DNA from: Clostridia bacterium
Lineage (GTDB): Bacteria; Bacillota; Clostridia; Oscillospirales; CAG-272
DNA: 64,000 nucleotides
Assembly: GCA_017462035.1 (NCBI GenBank)
Contig: JAFTRY010000025.1
Location: 82,132 to 146,131, forward strand
Reading direction: 5' to 3'
Below are positions 15,315-24,033 of the stretch, in pieces. Positions within the stretch are counted from its first letter, which is position 1, and every line of letters begins with the position of its first letter. The translations under genes were made by a program, and so were the position numbers. The notes below the pieces were generated by a model, which ran no database searches, was not told the origin of the DNA, and worked only from the letters and a program-made list of their open reading frames with translations.

Positions 15315-16249
15315 AGGTATGTTTGATTGGTGTTTGCGGACACGTAAGACAAGCAATGAGAGTTCTCCGCAAAAGAGAGAACGTGATCCTTTGCGGAATC
15401 GCGCCGGGAAGCATTCAGGAGGGCCGTGTGGCGGACTTTGATCCTACGATTCCTTTTTATGAGGATTATCGCGTGATGCTGGATGAGGTAAAACCCGATC
15501 TTGCGGTGGTTTCTCCTGTGTTTGGACTGACCGGAGAGGTCATTTTGGCATGCGCGCAGCGTAGAGCTTCGGTTTTCTCCGAAAAGCCCGTAGCAACGAC
15601 ACTTTCCCAGCTGGAGCAGGTAGAACGAGCGGTTCGGGAGAACGGCATCCGCTTTTGCGCCATGCATTACCTGCGGTATACGCCTGCCTTCTACGAGGGT
15701 GCGCGCATGGTTGCCGAGGGCGCCATTGGTGAGCTACGTATGATTACGGCGCAAAAAAGCTATCGGTATGGCATCCGTCCTCAGTGGTACGGGGAGCGTT
15801 CCTTGTACGGGGGAACCATTCCCTGGGTAGGGATCCACGCCATCGATTGGATCTACCATTTTTCCGGCAAACGATTTTTGACGGTCCGCGCCAGAAGCGT
15901 TGGTAAAAATCCGGAAATGGCTGCCCTTTGCCAGTTCGAATTGGAGGGAGACGTAATGGCATCCATGAATCTGGACTACTACCGCCCCGACTCCGCGCCC
16001 ACCCATGGGGATGATCGGATCCGCTGTGTGGGAACTGAGGGTGTATTGGAGATCCGTGAGTGCCGAATTGATTGGATGAACGGACAAACAAGACAGATTT
16101 TGGAGCCTGTCGATGCCCCTGAGCTTCTCACGGAGTTTCTCGACGGAAAGGATCCGATCTCTCCCGAGGAAATTTTTTATTTGACACGGGTCGCCTTGTT
16201 GACCCGAGAAGCGGCAGATACGAAACAAGAAATTAGAATCGAGGGTTAA
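15311..16249 (+). CDS. Gfo/Idh/MocA-family oxidoreductase (first of two)
   Basis: 312-residue NAD(P)-dependent dehydrogenase. Seen: a Rossmann start (VCLIGVCGHV), the family motif SEKPVAT at about 98, and MHYLRYTPAF in the catalytic region, then the alpha/beta C-terminal domain with GGTIPWVGIHAIDWI. Members oxidise ring hydroxyls of sugars or inositols. Its start overlaps the preceding stop (ATGA); the second Gfo/Idh/MocA gene begins one base after its stop. Two paralogues side by side suggest two successive oxidations or a hetero-oligomer. Confidence 0.87.
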   Translation: MKVCLIGVCGHVRQAMRVLRKRENVILCGIAPGSIQEGRVADFDPTIPFYEDYRVMLDEVKPDLAVVSPVFGLTGEVILACAQRRASVFSEKPVATTLSQLEQVERAVRENGIRFCAMHYLRYTPAFYEGARMVAEGAIGELRMITAQKSYRYGIRPQWYGERSLYGGTIPWVGIHAIDWIYHFSGKRFLTVRARSVGKNPEMAALCQFELEGDVMASMNLDYYRPDSAPTHGDDRIRCVGTEGVLEIRECRIDWMNGQTRQILEPVDAPELLTEFLDGKDPISPEEIFYLTRVALLTREAADTKQEIRIEG

Positions 16250-16250
16250 T

Positions 16251-17402
16251 ATGAAAATTGTATTGGTTGGTGCGGGAGGCTACGGCTCCGGGTACGTCAA
16301 GCGGTTGCTGATACCTCAGGATCCTCAGGTCGTTTTAGAGGGAATCGTGGATCCCTATTTCTCTTCCTGCGCCACAAAAAACGAGATTGAAGCGGCGGGA
16401 ATTCCCGTCTATGAGACCATGGACGGGTTCTACGCAGAGCACGGCGCGGATTTGGCGGTGATCTGCACGCCCCCCTTCCTGCATCGGGAGCAGAGCATTT
16501 GCGCTCTGCGCAATGGCTCTTACGTGTTATGCGAAAAGCCTGTGGCTCCTACTGTCACGGAAGCAAATGCCATGGCACAGGCAGAGGAGGAATACGGAAA
16601 ATGGATCGCCATCGGATATCAATGGTCCTTTTCCGAAGCGATCAGAGAATTAAAAAAGGATATTTTAGCGGAAAGACTGGGAAACGCCGTCTTCCTGAAA
16701 ACCATCATCAGCTGGCCCCGCAATCGGGCTTATTACGCCCGAGGCGGCGGATGGGGCGGCAAGATGTTTTGGAACGGGGCTCCGCTCTTGGATTCGGTAG
16801 TGTCCAACGCCTGTGCCCACTATCTGCACAATATGCTGTTTCTTTTGGGAGATCGGATGAATCGAAGCGCCCGAGTCACCGAGCTTTCCGGTGATTGTTT
16901 TCGGGCGAATGCCATAGAGAACTTTGATACCTGCTCCCTGAAGCTTCGGACAGAGCAGGGAGCTGAGCTTTATTTTCTTGCCTCTCACGCGGCAAGGAAG
17001 GCTCTCAATCCGGAGTTTGAATATGTGTTTGAAAGGGCGACGGTTACCTTTTCCGAAGACAATGGTTCCCTGATCCGCGCGAGCTTTGCCGATGGAAGTG
17101 AGAAGATCTACGGAGATCCTTTTGCCGACTCTTTTGAAAAGCTCCGAGCTTGCATCGCCGCCATCAGAAACGGGGAAGCCCCTATTTGTACGGTTCGTAC
17201 CGCCACCCCTCACACCGAAGTGATCCAGCAGATCTGGAAGGAGCTTCCTATTGTAACGGTACCTGCCGAGATGATCCAGGAAAACCCAACATTGGACGGT
17301 ATTTACGTAGAGGGATTGTTTGAGAGCATGCTGGAGGCATACACGGATCGAAAGCTATTGTCCCAGGTAGATTCTACCCTTTTTGGTAACGGGGTGAAAT
17401 AA
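16251..17402 (+). CDS. Gfo/Idh/MocA-family oxidoreductase (second of two)
   Basis: 383-residue NAD(P)-dependent dehydrogenase. Seen: IVLVGAGGYGSGYVKRLL at the N-terminus, CTPPFLH, CEKPVAP, then GYQWSFSEAI and a C-terminal beta domain including HYLHNMLFLLG. It differs clearly from the first paralogue, so this is not a recent duplication. One base separates it from the preceding stop and one from the next start. The likely substrate is a sugar, cyclitol or glycoside, by family. Confidence 0.87.
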   Translation: MKIVLVGAGGYGSGYVKRLLIPQDPQVVLEGIVDPYFSSCATKNEIEAAGIPVYETMDGFYAEHGADLAVICTPPFLHREQSICALRNGSYVLCEKPVAPTVTEANAMAQAEEEYGKWIAIGYQWSFSEAIRELKKDILAERLGNAVFLKTIISWPRNRAYYARGGGWGGKMFWNGAPLLDSVVSNACAHYLHNMLFLLGDRMNRSARVTELSGDCFRANAIENFDTCSLKLRTEQGAELYFLASHAARKALNPEFEYVFERATVTFSEDNGSLIRASFADGSEKIYGDPFADSFEKLRACIAAIRNGEAPICTVRTATPHTEVIQQIWKELPIVTVPAEMIQENPTLDGIYVEGLFESMLEAYTDRKLLSQVDSTLFGNGVK

Positions 17403-17403
17403 A

Positions 17404-18162
17404 ATGAGACACAAATATGATCTGGGATTGGTATCGGTATCCTTCCGCTCCTCCTCACCCGAGGAGATTCTGAGTGCCATGAGGCAGGCGGGACTTTCTC
17501 ACGTGGAATGGGGCAGTGACGTACACGCGCCTTGCGGAGACCGGGAACGGCTTTGCGAGATCGCTCAGATGCAAAAGGAGCTGGGAGTGACCTGTTCCTC
17601 CTACGGAACCTATTTTCGTCTGGGAGAAACTCCTCTTTCGGAACTGGAGCACTATATTGCCGCTGCCAACATTTTGGGGACGGAGGTATTGCGCCTTTGG
17701 TGCGGAGCCAAGAGCGGAGCCGATATGACACCGGGTGAGAAGGAAGCTTTGTTTGAGCAGTGCCGGAAAGCCGCGGTCATAGCGGAGAAAAACGGGGTGA
17801 TGCTGTGTATGGAATGTCACAAAAAAACCTTTACGGAGCGAAAGGAAGATAGCGAGGCACTCATGCGAGCCATAGCCTCTCCAAGCTTCCGCATGTACTG
17901 GCAGCCCTTTCAATGGCTGACACGGGAGCAAAACGCAGAGGTGGCTCGGACGGTATCTCCCTTTACCGAGCACATTCACGTATTCCACTGGAAGGGGGAT
18001 CAGAAACTTTCTCTGTGGGAGGGAATGGAAGAGTGGCGTGAATATTTGAGCCTATTTTCCACGCCTCGTACTCTTCTTTTGGAATTTATGCCTGACGGTC
18101 AGCTCGAATCGCTGCCTCGGGAGGCGGAGGCACTGAAGATTATGATAGGAGACACGGAATGA
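17404..18162 (+). CDS. Sugar phosphate isomerase/epimerase-like TIM-barrel protein (AP endonuclease 2 fold)
   Basis: 252-residue protein of the xylose-isomerase-like TIM-barrel superfamily, which includes IolE/IolI, hydroxypyruvate isomerase and subunits of C-deglycosidases. Seen: LGLVSVSFRS at the first strand, LSHVEWGSDVHAP, MLCMECHKKTF with a probable metal-binding Glu, HIHVFHWKGD with His ligands, and LLLEFMP with the last Glu. All expected metal ligands seem present. Its stop overlaps the start of the hydroxyacid dehydrogenase (ATGA). Close linkage to Gfo/Idh/MocA genes is typical of inositol and C-glycoside pathways. Confidence 0.85.
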   Translation: MRHKYDLGLVSVSFRSSSPEEILSAMRQAGLSHVEWGSDVHAPCGDRERLCEIAQMQKELGVTCSSYGTYFRLGETPLSELEHYIAAANILGTEVLRLWCGAKSGADMTPGEKEALFEQCRKAAVIAEKNGVMLCMECHKKTFTERKEDSEALMRAIASPSFRMYWQPFQWLTREQNAEVARTVSPFTEHIHVFHWKGDQKLSLWEGMEEWREYLSLFSTPRTLLLEFMPDGQLESLPREAEALKIMIGDTE

Positions 18163-19160
18163 AAGCCATATTTTTGTCCGAAAAGAAAGAGAAAATTTTC
18201 CAGGTTTACGCCCCGGAGACAGTTCAAACACTTCAAAGGTTGCTAGACGTGGAGAAGCATGGTTATACAAAGGCGGATATTTTGAGGGAGCCCTCTGCCT
18301 GTTCACATACTGAGATCATTTTCTCCACCTGGGGCATGCCCTCCTTTTCCGAGGAAGAGATCCGTACATATTTCCCTTCCTTAAAGGCGATATTTTACGC
18401 CGCGGGCTCGGTACAAAAATTCGCGAGACCCTTTTTGGCGTGTGGAGTGCGGATATTCAGCGCCTGGGCGGCAAACGCCGTTCCCGTAGCCGAATACACC
18501 GTGTCTCAGATTCTGCTGGCGAACAAGGGCTTTTATGCTCATACCAGGCTGATGGCAGAGCGAATGGTATCGGATGCCCGCGCCCTGACGGCGCGCTATC
18601 CCGGCAATTACGGAGTGAGAATTGGACTTGTGGGGTGCGGGATGATTGGGTCTTTGGTCGCTCAGATGCTGAAAGCTTACCATCTGGAGGTGGCAGTGTA
18701 CGATCCCTATCTGTCCCCAGAGCGAACAAAGACCCTCGGCGTGACGCTCTGCTCCCTGGAGGAGCTGTTTTCCACCTGCGGGGTGGTATCCAACCATCTG
18801 CCAAATCTGGATGCGACCAAGCGTATGTTGCGATACGAGCACTTTTCCTCCATGGTGCCCTATGCCACCTTTCTCAATACGGGAAGGGGAGCGCAGGTCG
18901 TGGAGGCGGAGCTGGTTCGAATTCTTCGGGAGCGCCCCGACCTGACGGCAGTGCTGGACGTGACCGATCCTGAGCCCGCCGACCTGTCCCATCCCTTTTA
19001 TACCCTGCCCAACTGCTTCTTAACTCCTCACATCGCGGGAAGCCTGGGAAATGAAGTAGCGCGTATGGGAGAATATATGGCAGAGGAACTTGTACGTTAT
19101 CTAGAAGGAAGCCGAACCGATTACGAAGTAACTCTGAACATGCTTGAGACTATGGCATAA
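18159..19160 (+). CDS. D-isomer-specific 2-hydroxyacid dehydrogenase family protein
   Basis: 333 residues, the family's usual length. Seen: NAD-binding GLVGCGMIGSLVAQML at about 152-167, NTGRGAQV with the substrate-binding Arg, DPEPADLSHPFY with the catalytic Glu, and TPHIAGS with the catalytic His. It should interconvert a 2-hydroxy and a 2-oxo acid with NAD(H). It is the last gene of the operon; no clear terminator is seen before the next promoter at 19273. Confidence 0.87.
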   Translation: MKAIFLSEKKEKIFQVYAPETVQTLQRLLDVEKHGYTKADILREPSACSHTEIIFSTWGMPSFSEEEIRTYFPSLKAIFYAAGSVQKFARPFLACGVRIFSAWAANAVPVAEYTVSQILLANKGFYAHTRLMAERMVSDARALTARYPGNYGVRIGLVGCGMIGSLVAQMLKAYHLEVAVYDPYLSPERTKTLGVTLCSLEELFSTCGVVSNHLPNLDATKRMLRYEHFSSMVPYATFLNTGRGAQVVEAELVRILRERPDLTAVLDVTDPEPADLSHPFYTLPNCFLTPHIAGSLGNEVARMGEYMAEELVRYLEGSRTDYEVTLNMLETMA

Positions 19161-19272
19161 CGGATGGCAATGGATCAGAAGCGCGTGCTTGCGGTTTATT
19201 GATGGAGATTCATTGATTTTTTCGAAAAAATTGATTTTCTTTTAACTTTTTGAAAATAAATACCGCAAAGGA

Positions 19273-19301
19273 TTGCAAGGGACGGGGTGTTCTGATAAAA
19301 T
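19273..19301 (+). promoter_or_regulatory. Promoter of the TM-helix channel-like gene
   Basis: TTGCAA (19273-19278), a 17-bp spacer and TAAAAT (19296-19301). Confidence 0.65.
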
Positions 19302-19341
19302 ATAGCTGTCCAAATAAAAAATGTAAAAAAAGGAGAAAAAC

Positions 19342-20541
19342 ATGTTTGACAAAATTCTTGGCGTAATTCAAGACATCTGGGCAATCGCGCTTGTGCAGTT
19401 TATTGTCTACTTAGTTCTTGCTTTCCTGGCAGCAGGACTTTCCAGCTGGCTGGTAAAGAAGCTTCTGAAGCTGGCAAAGCTGGATAAGAAGCTGGACAAG
19501 TGGGGCGTAAACGAGGGGCAGATTGGAACCTCCCTTTCCTTTGTAGGAAAGCTGGTTTATCTGGTGGTTTTCCTGATGTTCCTTCCTCCCGCATTGGACG
19601 CTATCGGCGTATCCAGCGTGTCCGGTCCCATCAACGGCTTTGTATCTACCTTCATTGAGTATCTGCCCAAAATCATCGGCGCGGTGATCCTTCTCTACGT
19701 AGGGATCCTGATCGCTCAGATCCTGGGTCAGATCGTTTCGGTTCTTCTGAAGAAGACCAAGCTGGACAACCTGGTGAAGAGAACCGACGAGGATGGAAAC
19801 AGAGTGGTTCTGCTTTCCGATCTTTTGACTAAGGTTCTGATGGCTATGATCATTCTGATCACCTTAGTTCAGGCACTGATCCTGCTCGAAATCGAAGCGA
19901 TCTCCGGCCCTGCCATGACCATTGTATCCTCGATCTTCGGCGCGATTCCCTCCATCTTGCTGGCAGTCGTTGTGGTTTCTTGCGGTATGCTGGTTGCCAG
20001 CATTGCTTGCAGTCTGCTTTACAACGTTTTGATCGCGACCAATTTCGACAACGTGGTAAAGAAGCTGCTTCCTCAGATCAAGGTATCCGCAACCAAAGTG
20101 GTTATCAACATCGTAAGAACGATGATCGTGATCTTCATTGCCGCTCAGGCAATTGAGGTTCTCAACCTCTCCATCTTGACCATGATCGTAACGGCTGTGA
20201 TCTCGTATCTGCCTCTTGTAATTAAGTCCGCCGTGATCCTCTTCGTAGCGTTCATCGGTGCCAACATGCTGGAGGGAGTGATCGTGAAGGCAAATCCGAA
20301 GGCATCTAACCTTGCGAAGATCATTAAGGTTGCTATCTTTACTCTTGCCGGCTTCATGATCCTCAGCCAGCTGGAGATCGCTTCCACCATCGTCAACACA
20401 GCCTTTGTGGTTACCATTGCCGCCATCGCTGTTTCCTTCGCTCTTGCCTTTGGTCTGGGCGGAAGGGACTTCGCTAAGAAGACTCTTGACAGAGTCGATG
20501 AAAAAATCGAAAAGTGCTCTAAGGAAAACGAAGAAGAGTAA
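19342..20541 (+). CDS. CmpX-like membrane protein with conserved TM-helix repeats (mechanosensitive-channel related)
   Basis: 399-residue membrane protein with about eight to ten hydrophobic segments and short linkers. Repeated units of the conserved TM-helix type end in phrases such as LPKIIGAVILLYVGILIAQI and LPLVIKSAVILFVAFIGANM, and the last segment is FALAFGLGGRDFAKKTLDRV, the hallmark of CmpX-type proteins. The soluble MscS beta domain is absent. A charged tail closes it. Strong AAAGGAG before the ATG. It has its own promoter and terminator, so it is not part of the upstream operon. Confidence 0.82.
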   Translation: MFDKILGVIQDIWAIALVQFIVYLVLAFLAAGLSSWLVKKLLKLAKLDKKLDKWGVNEGQIGTSLSFVGKLVYLVVFLMFLPPALDAIGVSSVSGPINGFVSTFIEYLPKIIGAVILLYVGILIAQILGQIVSVLLKKTKLDNLVKRTDEDGNRVVLLSDLLTKVLMAMIILITLVQALILLEIEAISGPAMTIVSSIFGAIPSILLAVVVVSCGMLVASIACSLLYNVLIATNFDNVVKKLLPQIKVSATKVVINIVRTMIVIFIAAQAIEVLNLSILTMIVTAVISYLPLVIKSAVILFVAFIGANMLEGVIVKANPKASNLAKIIKVAIFTLAGFMILSQLEIASTIVNTAFVVTIAAIAVSFALAFGLGGRDFAKKTLDRVDEKIEKCSKENEEE

Positions 20542-20569
20542 CACTCGTTTTACCCGGAAGAATGAACTT

Positions 20570-20618
20570 CATAGGACCGAGTCCCCCGTAGGGGGGCTTG
20601 GTCCTATGTTTCTTTTTT
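20570..20618 (+). terminator. Strong intrinsic terminator
   Basis: CATAGGACC/GGTCCTATG outer stem with TCCCCC/GGGGGG inside, followed by a T-rich run. Confidence 0.85.
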
Positions 20619-20651
20619 CAACGGTAGAAAAAAAAAGTACGGCGCGCGGGG

Positions 20652-20680
20652 TTGACAAACCTTTCGCGCCGTGATACAAT
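20652..20680 (+). promoter_or_regulatory. Sigma-A promoter of the esterase gene
   Basis: TTGACA (20652-20657), a 17-bp spacer and TACAAT (20675-20680). Confidence 0.8.
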
Positions 20681-20734
20681 AGTGCCAGTGTATTCTCGAA
20701 GCCGAATGACCGGGGAACAAGGGAGGAACTTTCA

Positions 20735-21517
20735 ATGGCTTTTTTTGAAATGCATTACCATTCTGACGCACTGAAATCCGCCGTTACCGTCAACGTAGTT
20801 CTGCCTGAATCGGCAAAAACGATGATCGGTATGAAGGCGGACGGAGGATCTAACTATAAGACCTTATATTTGCTACACGGTCTGTCCGACGATCAAACGA
20901 CCTGGATGCGGAGAACCTCTATTGAACGGTATGCCGCCGAGTACGGTGTGGCGGTGGTAATGCCGAACGGGGGACGAAGCTGGTATACGGATACGGCAGA
21001 CGGTGCCGCCTATCTGACCTTTGTGGGTGAGGAGCTTCCTCATGCTTGCCGCGGCTTTTTCAGGGGAATGTCGGAGCGTAGGGAGGATACCTGGATCGGC
21101 GGACTTTCCATGGGCGGCTACGGTGCCATCAAGACTGCCCTTACCTATCCGGATCGCTTTGGCGGCTGCGTGTCTTTGTCGGGAGCCTTGGACATTGCTG
21201 ATTTTTGCCAACGTGTCAAGCTGTGTGAATGGCAGGGGATCTTCGGTTTTTCTCTGCAAAGCGGTGAGGAGCTGAGAGGAAGCCAACACGACGTATACAA
21301 TCTGTCACGGAAAAACCATGAAGCGGGCACGCCCTTTCCGAGGCTGTATATGTGGTGCGGCGAGAGTGATTCTCTGTTGAAGGATAATCGAGCCTTTCAC
21401 GAGCTGATGAAGGAGCTTTCCGTTCCCCATCAATATGAGGAATCGGAAGGGGATCACAGCTGGAAATGGTGGGATCTGCATATTCAGAATGCCTTACGGT
21501 ATTTGTCGGACAAATAA
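20735..21517 (+). CDS. Esterase of the S-formylglutathione hydrolase/tributyrin esterase family
   Basis: 260-residue alpha/beta hydrolase of the esterase D / EstA type. Seen: LLHGLSDDQTTWMRRTS (oxyanion region), the nucleophile elbow GLSMGGYGA with Ser at about 128, a catalytic Asp region (WCGESDSLLKDN) and His in EGDHSWKWW. No signal peptide, so it is cytoplasmic. The likely substrates are short-chain acyl esters. Single-gene unit with promoter at 20652 and terminator at 21566. Confidence 0.88.
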   Translation: MAFFEMHYHSDALKSAVTVNVVLPESAKTMIGMKADGGSNYKTLYLLHGLSDDQTTWMRRTSIERYAAEYGVAVVMPNGGRSWYTDTADGAAYLTFVGEELPHACRGFFRGMSERREDTWIGGLSMGGYGAIKTALTYPDRFGGCVSLSGALDIADFCQRVKLCEWQGIFGFSLQSGEELRGSQHDVYNLSRKNHEAGTPFPRLYMWCGESDSLLKDNRAFHELMKELSVPHQYEESEGDHSWKWWDLHIQNALRYLSDK

Positions 21518-21565
21518 TTGTTAAAATTTCAAATTGGGAAACACAATATTCCATGAATCGGTAAA

Positions 21566-21597
21566 GGACGGAGAAATTTGCTTCTCCGTCCTTTGTT
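21566..21597 (+). terminator. Terminator after the esterase gene
   Basis: GGACGGAGAA pairs with TTCTCCGTCC; a T-rich run follows. Confidence 0.8.
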
Positions 21598-21681
21598 TTT
21601 GCTGAAAACTTCCGCTGGCTCGCGTATATTGGCGGCAAAATCATGACAAACTATACCTATCATCCATAAGGAGGTGAAATC

Positions 21682-21834
21682 ATGGATAGAAACAACAATA
21701 CCAAGGATTTTCTGAACAACGACGAAACCAAAAACAATCAGGGAAAGAACAATCAGAATAAGAATAACCAAAACGCTCAAAACAAGAACGATCAGAACGG
21801 TCAGAACAAAAACGACAATCAGAACAAAAACTAA
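21682..21834 (+). CDS. Asn/Gln/Lys-rich 50-residue mini-protein
   Basis: A strong AAGGAGGTG lies 7 bp before the ATG of a 50-codon gene whose product is almost wholly Asn, Gln, Lys and Asp, with repeated NKND/NQNK units, and is probably disordered. Single promoter-terminator unit: the terminator at 21885 follows. Low-complexity Asn-rich small proteins of this style occur in Clostridia, but I know no function. The excellent ribosome site argues that it is translated. Confidence 0.6.
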   Translation: MDRNNNTKDFLNNDETKNNQGKNNQNKNNQNAQNKNDQNGQNKNDNQNKN

Positions 21835-21884
21835 AAATTTACCGACTCTTACAAAGGCAGGAGCTCCGGGAAGCTCTTCCAAGA

Positions 21885-21922
21885 AAAAAGCCACGCCTTC
21901 CTATTGGACTGCGTGGCTTTTT
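21885..21922. terminator. Bidirectional terminator
   Basis: AAAAAGCCACGC pairs with GCGTGGCTTTTT; it serves the mini-protein gene (+) and the SLOG gene (-). Confidence 0.8.
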
Positions 21923-21952
21923 CGTATATGAATCCGTTCTCGGACCGTTGAG

Positions 21953-22456
21953 TCATTTTCCATCGGGCAACGGCGGCAGCATGGCGGCAATGTTGATGAC
22001 CCGAAGTCCGTGGCTCTTGGCGTATTCCAAGGTATAGGCACTTCCTCCTCCGGGGGTATTGCAGTAGCCAATGCAAAATTGACTGCCTTGTACCATACGG
22101 CGATTTCGCTCCAACATACATCCGGAGGTGTAGCGGTCATGAAGGCAGATCACCGAATCGGCGCGGGCAAGAACGTAGGCATATGCCTTTTGATTGTAGG
22201 CATCCCAACGGCTGGCTTGGTCTCGGCAGGGAAGAATCAGCTCCAGGCGAATGTGGGGATACTGTTCCCGCTTTTCCAGGATCTTCAGCGCCACCATGGT
22301 ATCAAATCCCATGGCACCTCCGGTGCGAAAGATTGTTACTTGCCGGGAAATGAGGGTATCCAACATTCCGTCGATCAGCTTGGGAAGGAGGGCACGGTGC
22401 GGGTAGGGAATCCGCCGGTGACCCGTAAAGCAACAGGTATATGATTCTTGGTTCAT
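21953..22456 (-). CDS. SLOG-family protein (DUF1273/YoqJ-like)
   Basis: 167-residue Rossmann-like protein of the SLOG superfamily (nucleotide or nucleotide-sugar binding). Seen: CCFTGHRRIP at the N-terminus, IFRTGGAMGFDTMVAL (the glycine-rich phosphate loop), LELILPCRDQASRW, and YCNTPGGGSAYTLEYA near the end. Some members sense NAD derivatives in toxin or defence settings, others stand alone as here. Good AGGGAGGG ribosome site. Function unknown. Confidence 0.8.
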   Translation of the reverse strand: MNQESYTCCFTGHRRIPYPHRALLPKLIDGMLDTLISRQVTIFRTGGAMGFDTMVALKILEKREQYPHIRLELILPCRDQASRWDAYNQKAYAYVLARADSVICLHDRYTSGCMLERNRRMVQGSQFCIGYCNTPGGGSAYTLEYAKSHGLRVINIAAMLPPLPDGK

Positions 22457-22766
22457 CCTCTTTCCCTCCCTTTGTTCTCGGTATATCTATTATACTCCCA
22501 AATTCCCGATTTGTCAAGGTTGGCAGGGTTGGTTAGAATCTTGCGCAGCGGCTTCTCTTGCCCCGTATAGTCCATAAAAAAAGCCATAGATGATTTCATC
22601 TATGGCTTTTTTGGTGAAGCACCCGGACTTAAATCCGAACCGATGTAACTTTCACTTTTTAACTTTTCACTGTTACTTCTTACTTCAAAATTCTCGGGAG
22701 CGTTCCCGGTGAAAAGTGAAGAGGTAATAAGTAAAAATTCTCGGTCGCTACGCTCCCGAGAATTTT
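22457..22766. repeat. Gene-free stretch with hairpins and short repeats beside tRNA-Ala
   Basis: Holds a 17-bp hairpin flanked by A and T runs (22576-22612), ACTTTTCACT-type repeats similar to those near 8975, and a hairpin pairing TTCTCGGGAGCG with CGCTCCCGAGAA that ends the tRNA-Ala transcript. A phrase at 22612-22641 loosely resembles a tRNA 3' end. Confidence 0.55.
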
Positions 22767-22842
22767 TGGTGGAGCATAGGGGATTCGAACCCCTGACCCC
22801 AACACTGCCAGTGTTGTGCGCTCCCAACTGCGCTAATGCCCC
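22767..22842 (-). tRNA. tRNA-Ala(GGC)
   Basis: On the minus strand a 76-nt tRNA with encoded CCA. Acceptor GGGGCAT pairs with ATGCTCC with one G-U; the anticodon loop CTGGCAG gives GGC; the T-arm has GGTTCGAATCC. Confidence 0.95.
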
Positions 22843-22888
22843 GTCCCGTATATTGTACCAAAAAAGAAGGGCATTGTCAACATGAATT

Positions 22889-23548
22889 TCAAAAAATTTC
22901 AAGTTTTTTCAAAATCAAATTTTCCCATGGGGGGACAGAGGTAAAGCACACGTTTTTTTTCGTTACGGGATGAGGAAATGACAGTGTCGCCGCGTGGAGC
23001 ATCAGATCCATTCCCTCTGGGGGAGCACCGTATCGGCGATCCCCCGCCAAGGGCATGCCCCGTGACGCAAACTGGGCTCGGATCTGGTGCGTTCTGCCTG
23101 TATGTAACGTAATCCGCAAAAGCGAGTGGCGTTCGTCATTTCCCATCAGTGTATAGGAAAGGATGGCTTCCTTGACCCCTTTTCGAGTTCGGTCTACCAC
23201 GAAGGATTTCCCCCTGGCTCGATCATAAAACAAAAGATCCGTCAAACATCCCGATGCTTCCGTGGGTCTTCCGCACACCAGGGCAAGGTATTCCTTATGA
23301 AAATTTCCCTGGGTAATGGAACGGGACAGTGCCCCCGCCGCTGAGGTTGTACGGGCGAAAACCATGAGTCCTGTGGTCTCCTTGTCTAAGCGGTGGACGG
23401 GAAATATATCCGTCGGCTCTCCCTCCGCACCAAGCTGTTCCCCGAGAATACGGGGTAACGACTTAGGCGAATCGCCTTCCGACAGAGTGCCGGAAGGCTT
23501 TTCGCACACCAAAAGCTGAGAGTCACGGTAAAGAATTGTCAGGCGCAT
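22889..23548 (-). CDS. RluA-family pseudouridine synthase (no S4 domain)
   Basis: 219-residue rRNA/tRNA pseudouridine synthase. Seen: the catalytic motif HRLDKETTGLMVFAR at about 52-66 with the active-site Asp, KEYLALV, and the C-terminal LHTGRTHQIRAQFASRGMPLAGDRRYG. It starts directly at the catalytic domain, with no N-terminal S4 domain, unlike the second copy at 57909-58922. Target site unknown. Confidence 0.9.
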   Translation of the reverse strand: MRLTILYRDSQLLVCEKPSGTLSEGDSPKSLPRILGEQLGAEGEPTDIFPVHRLDKETTGLMVFARTTSAAGALSRSITQGNFHKEYLALVCGRPTEASGCLTDLLFYDRARGKSFVVDRTRKGVKEAILSYTLMGNDERHSLLRITLHTGRTHQIRAQFASRGMPLAGDRRYGAPPEGMDLMLHAATLSFPHPVTKKNVCFTSVPPWENLILKKLEIF

Positions 23549-23563
23549 AACATACCTCGAGGT

Positions 23564-23827
23564 TTAGTGTGATAATCGGGAAAAAAGTCCGCAGACGGCG
23601 TGAAGCAATGCCATAGCGAGGGCGACAGCTCCCAGTACAGCGACAATCTCCCACAAGGGATGCGCCAAGGAACCGTCACAGGTATGGGAGCAGGAGGGAG
23701 ACTGGGTATTTTCGTCGCCATACAGTCCAAGCTCCATTTGGTACTTTCCCCGAAGCTGTAATTGAGCCAGCTTCTTTCCCTTTTCGGTCAGGGCGCGGCA
23801 GAGCTTGCAGTCGGATAAAGCTTTCAT
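23564..23827 (-). CDS. Small hypothetical protein with a C-terminal membrane helix
   Basis: 87 residues. A Cys-containing N-terminus (DCKLCRAL) and an amphipathic region are followed by a Ser/Cys-rich segment (SPSCSHTCDGS) and a single membrane helix at about 60-82. AAAGGAC lies upstream. It sits 15 bp before the pseudouridine synthase start and is probably co-transcribed. No family recognised. Confidence 0.6.
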   Translation of the reverse strand: MKALSDCKLCRALTEKGKKLAQLQLRGKYQMELGLYGDENTQSPSCSHTCDGSLAHPLWEIVAVLGAVALAMALLHAVCGLFSRLSH

Positions 23828-24033
23828 GAAATTCGTCCTTTCGGTATTCGTTTTGGATGAAACATCCTACCTTAGTTTGACCGACTCGCTACACCTTCAT
23901 TCCCGATCTGTTTGTATTGTATCATGTTTTTTTCATTTTGGCAAGTATTTTCCCATTTTCATTTTTTGTTCAAAAAAGACCCATAGGCTTTGGGAGAACC
24001 TATGGGTCATCATATTTTGATCGGAAGAAAGGC

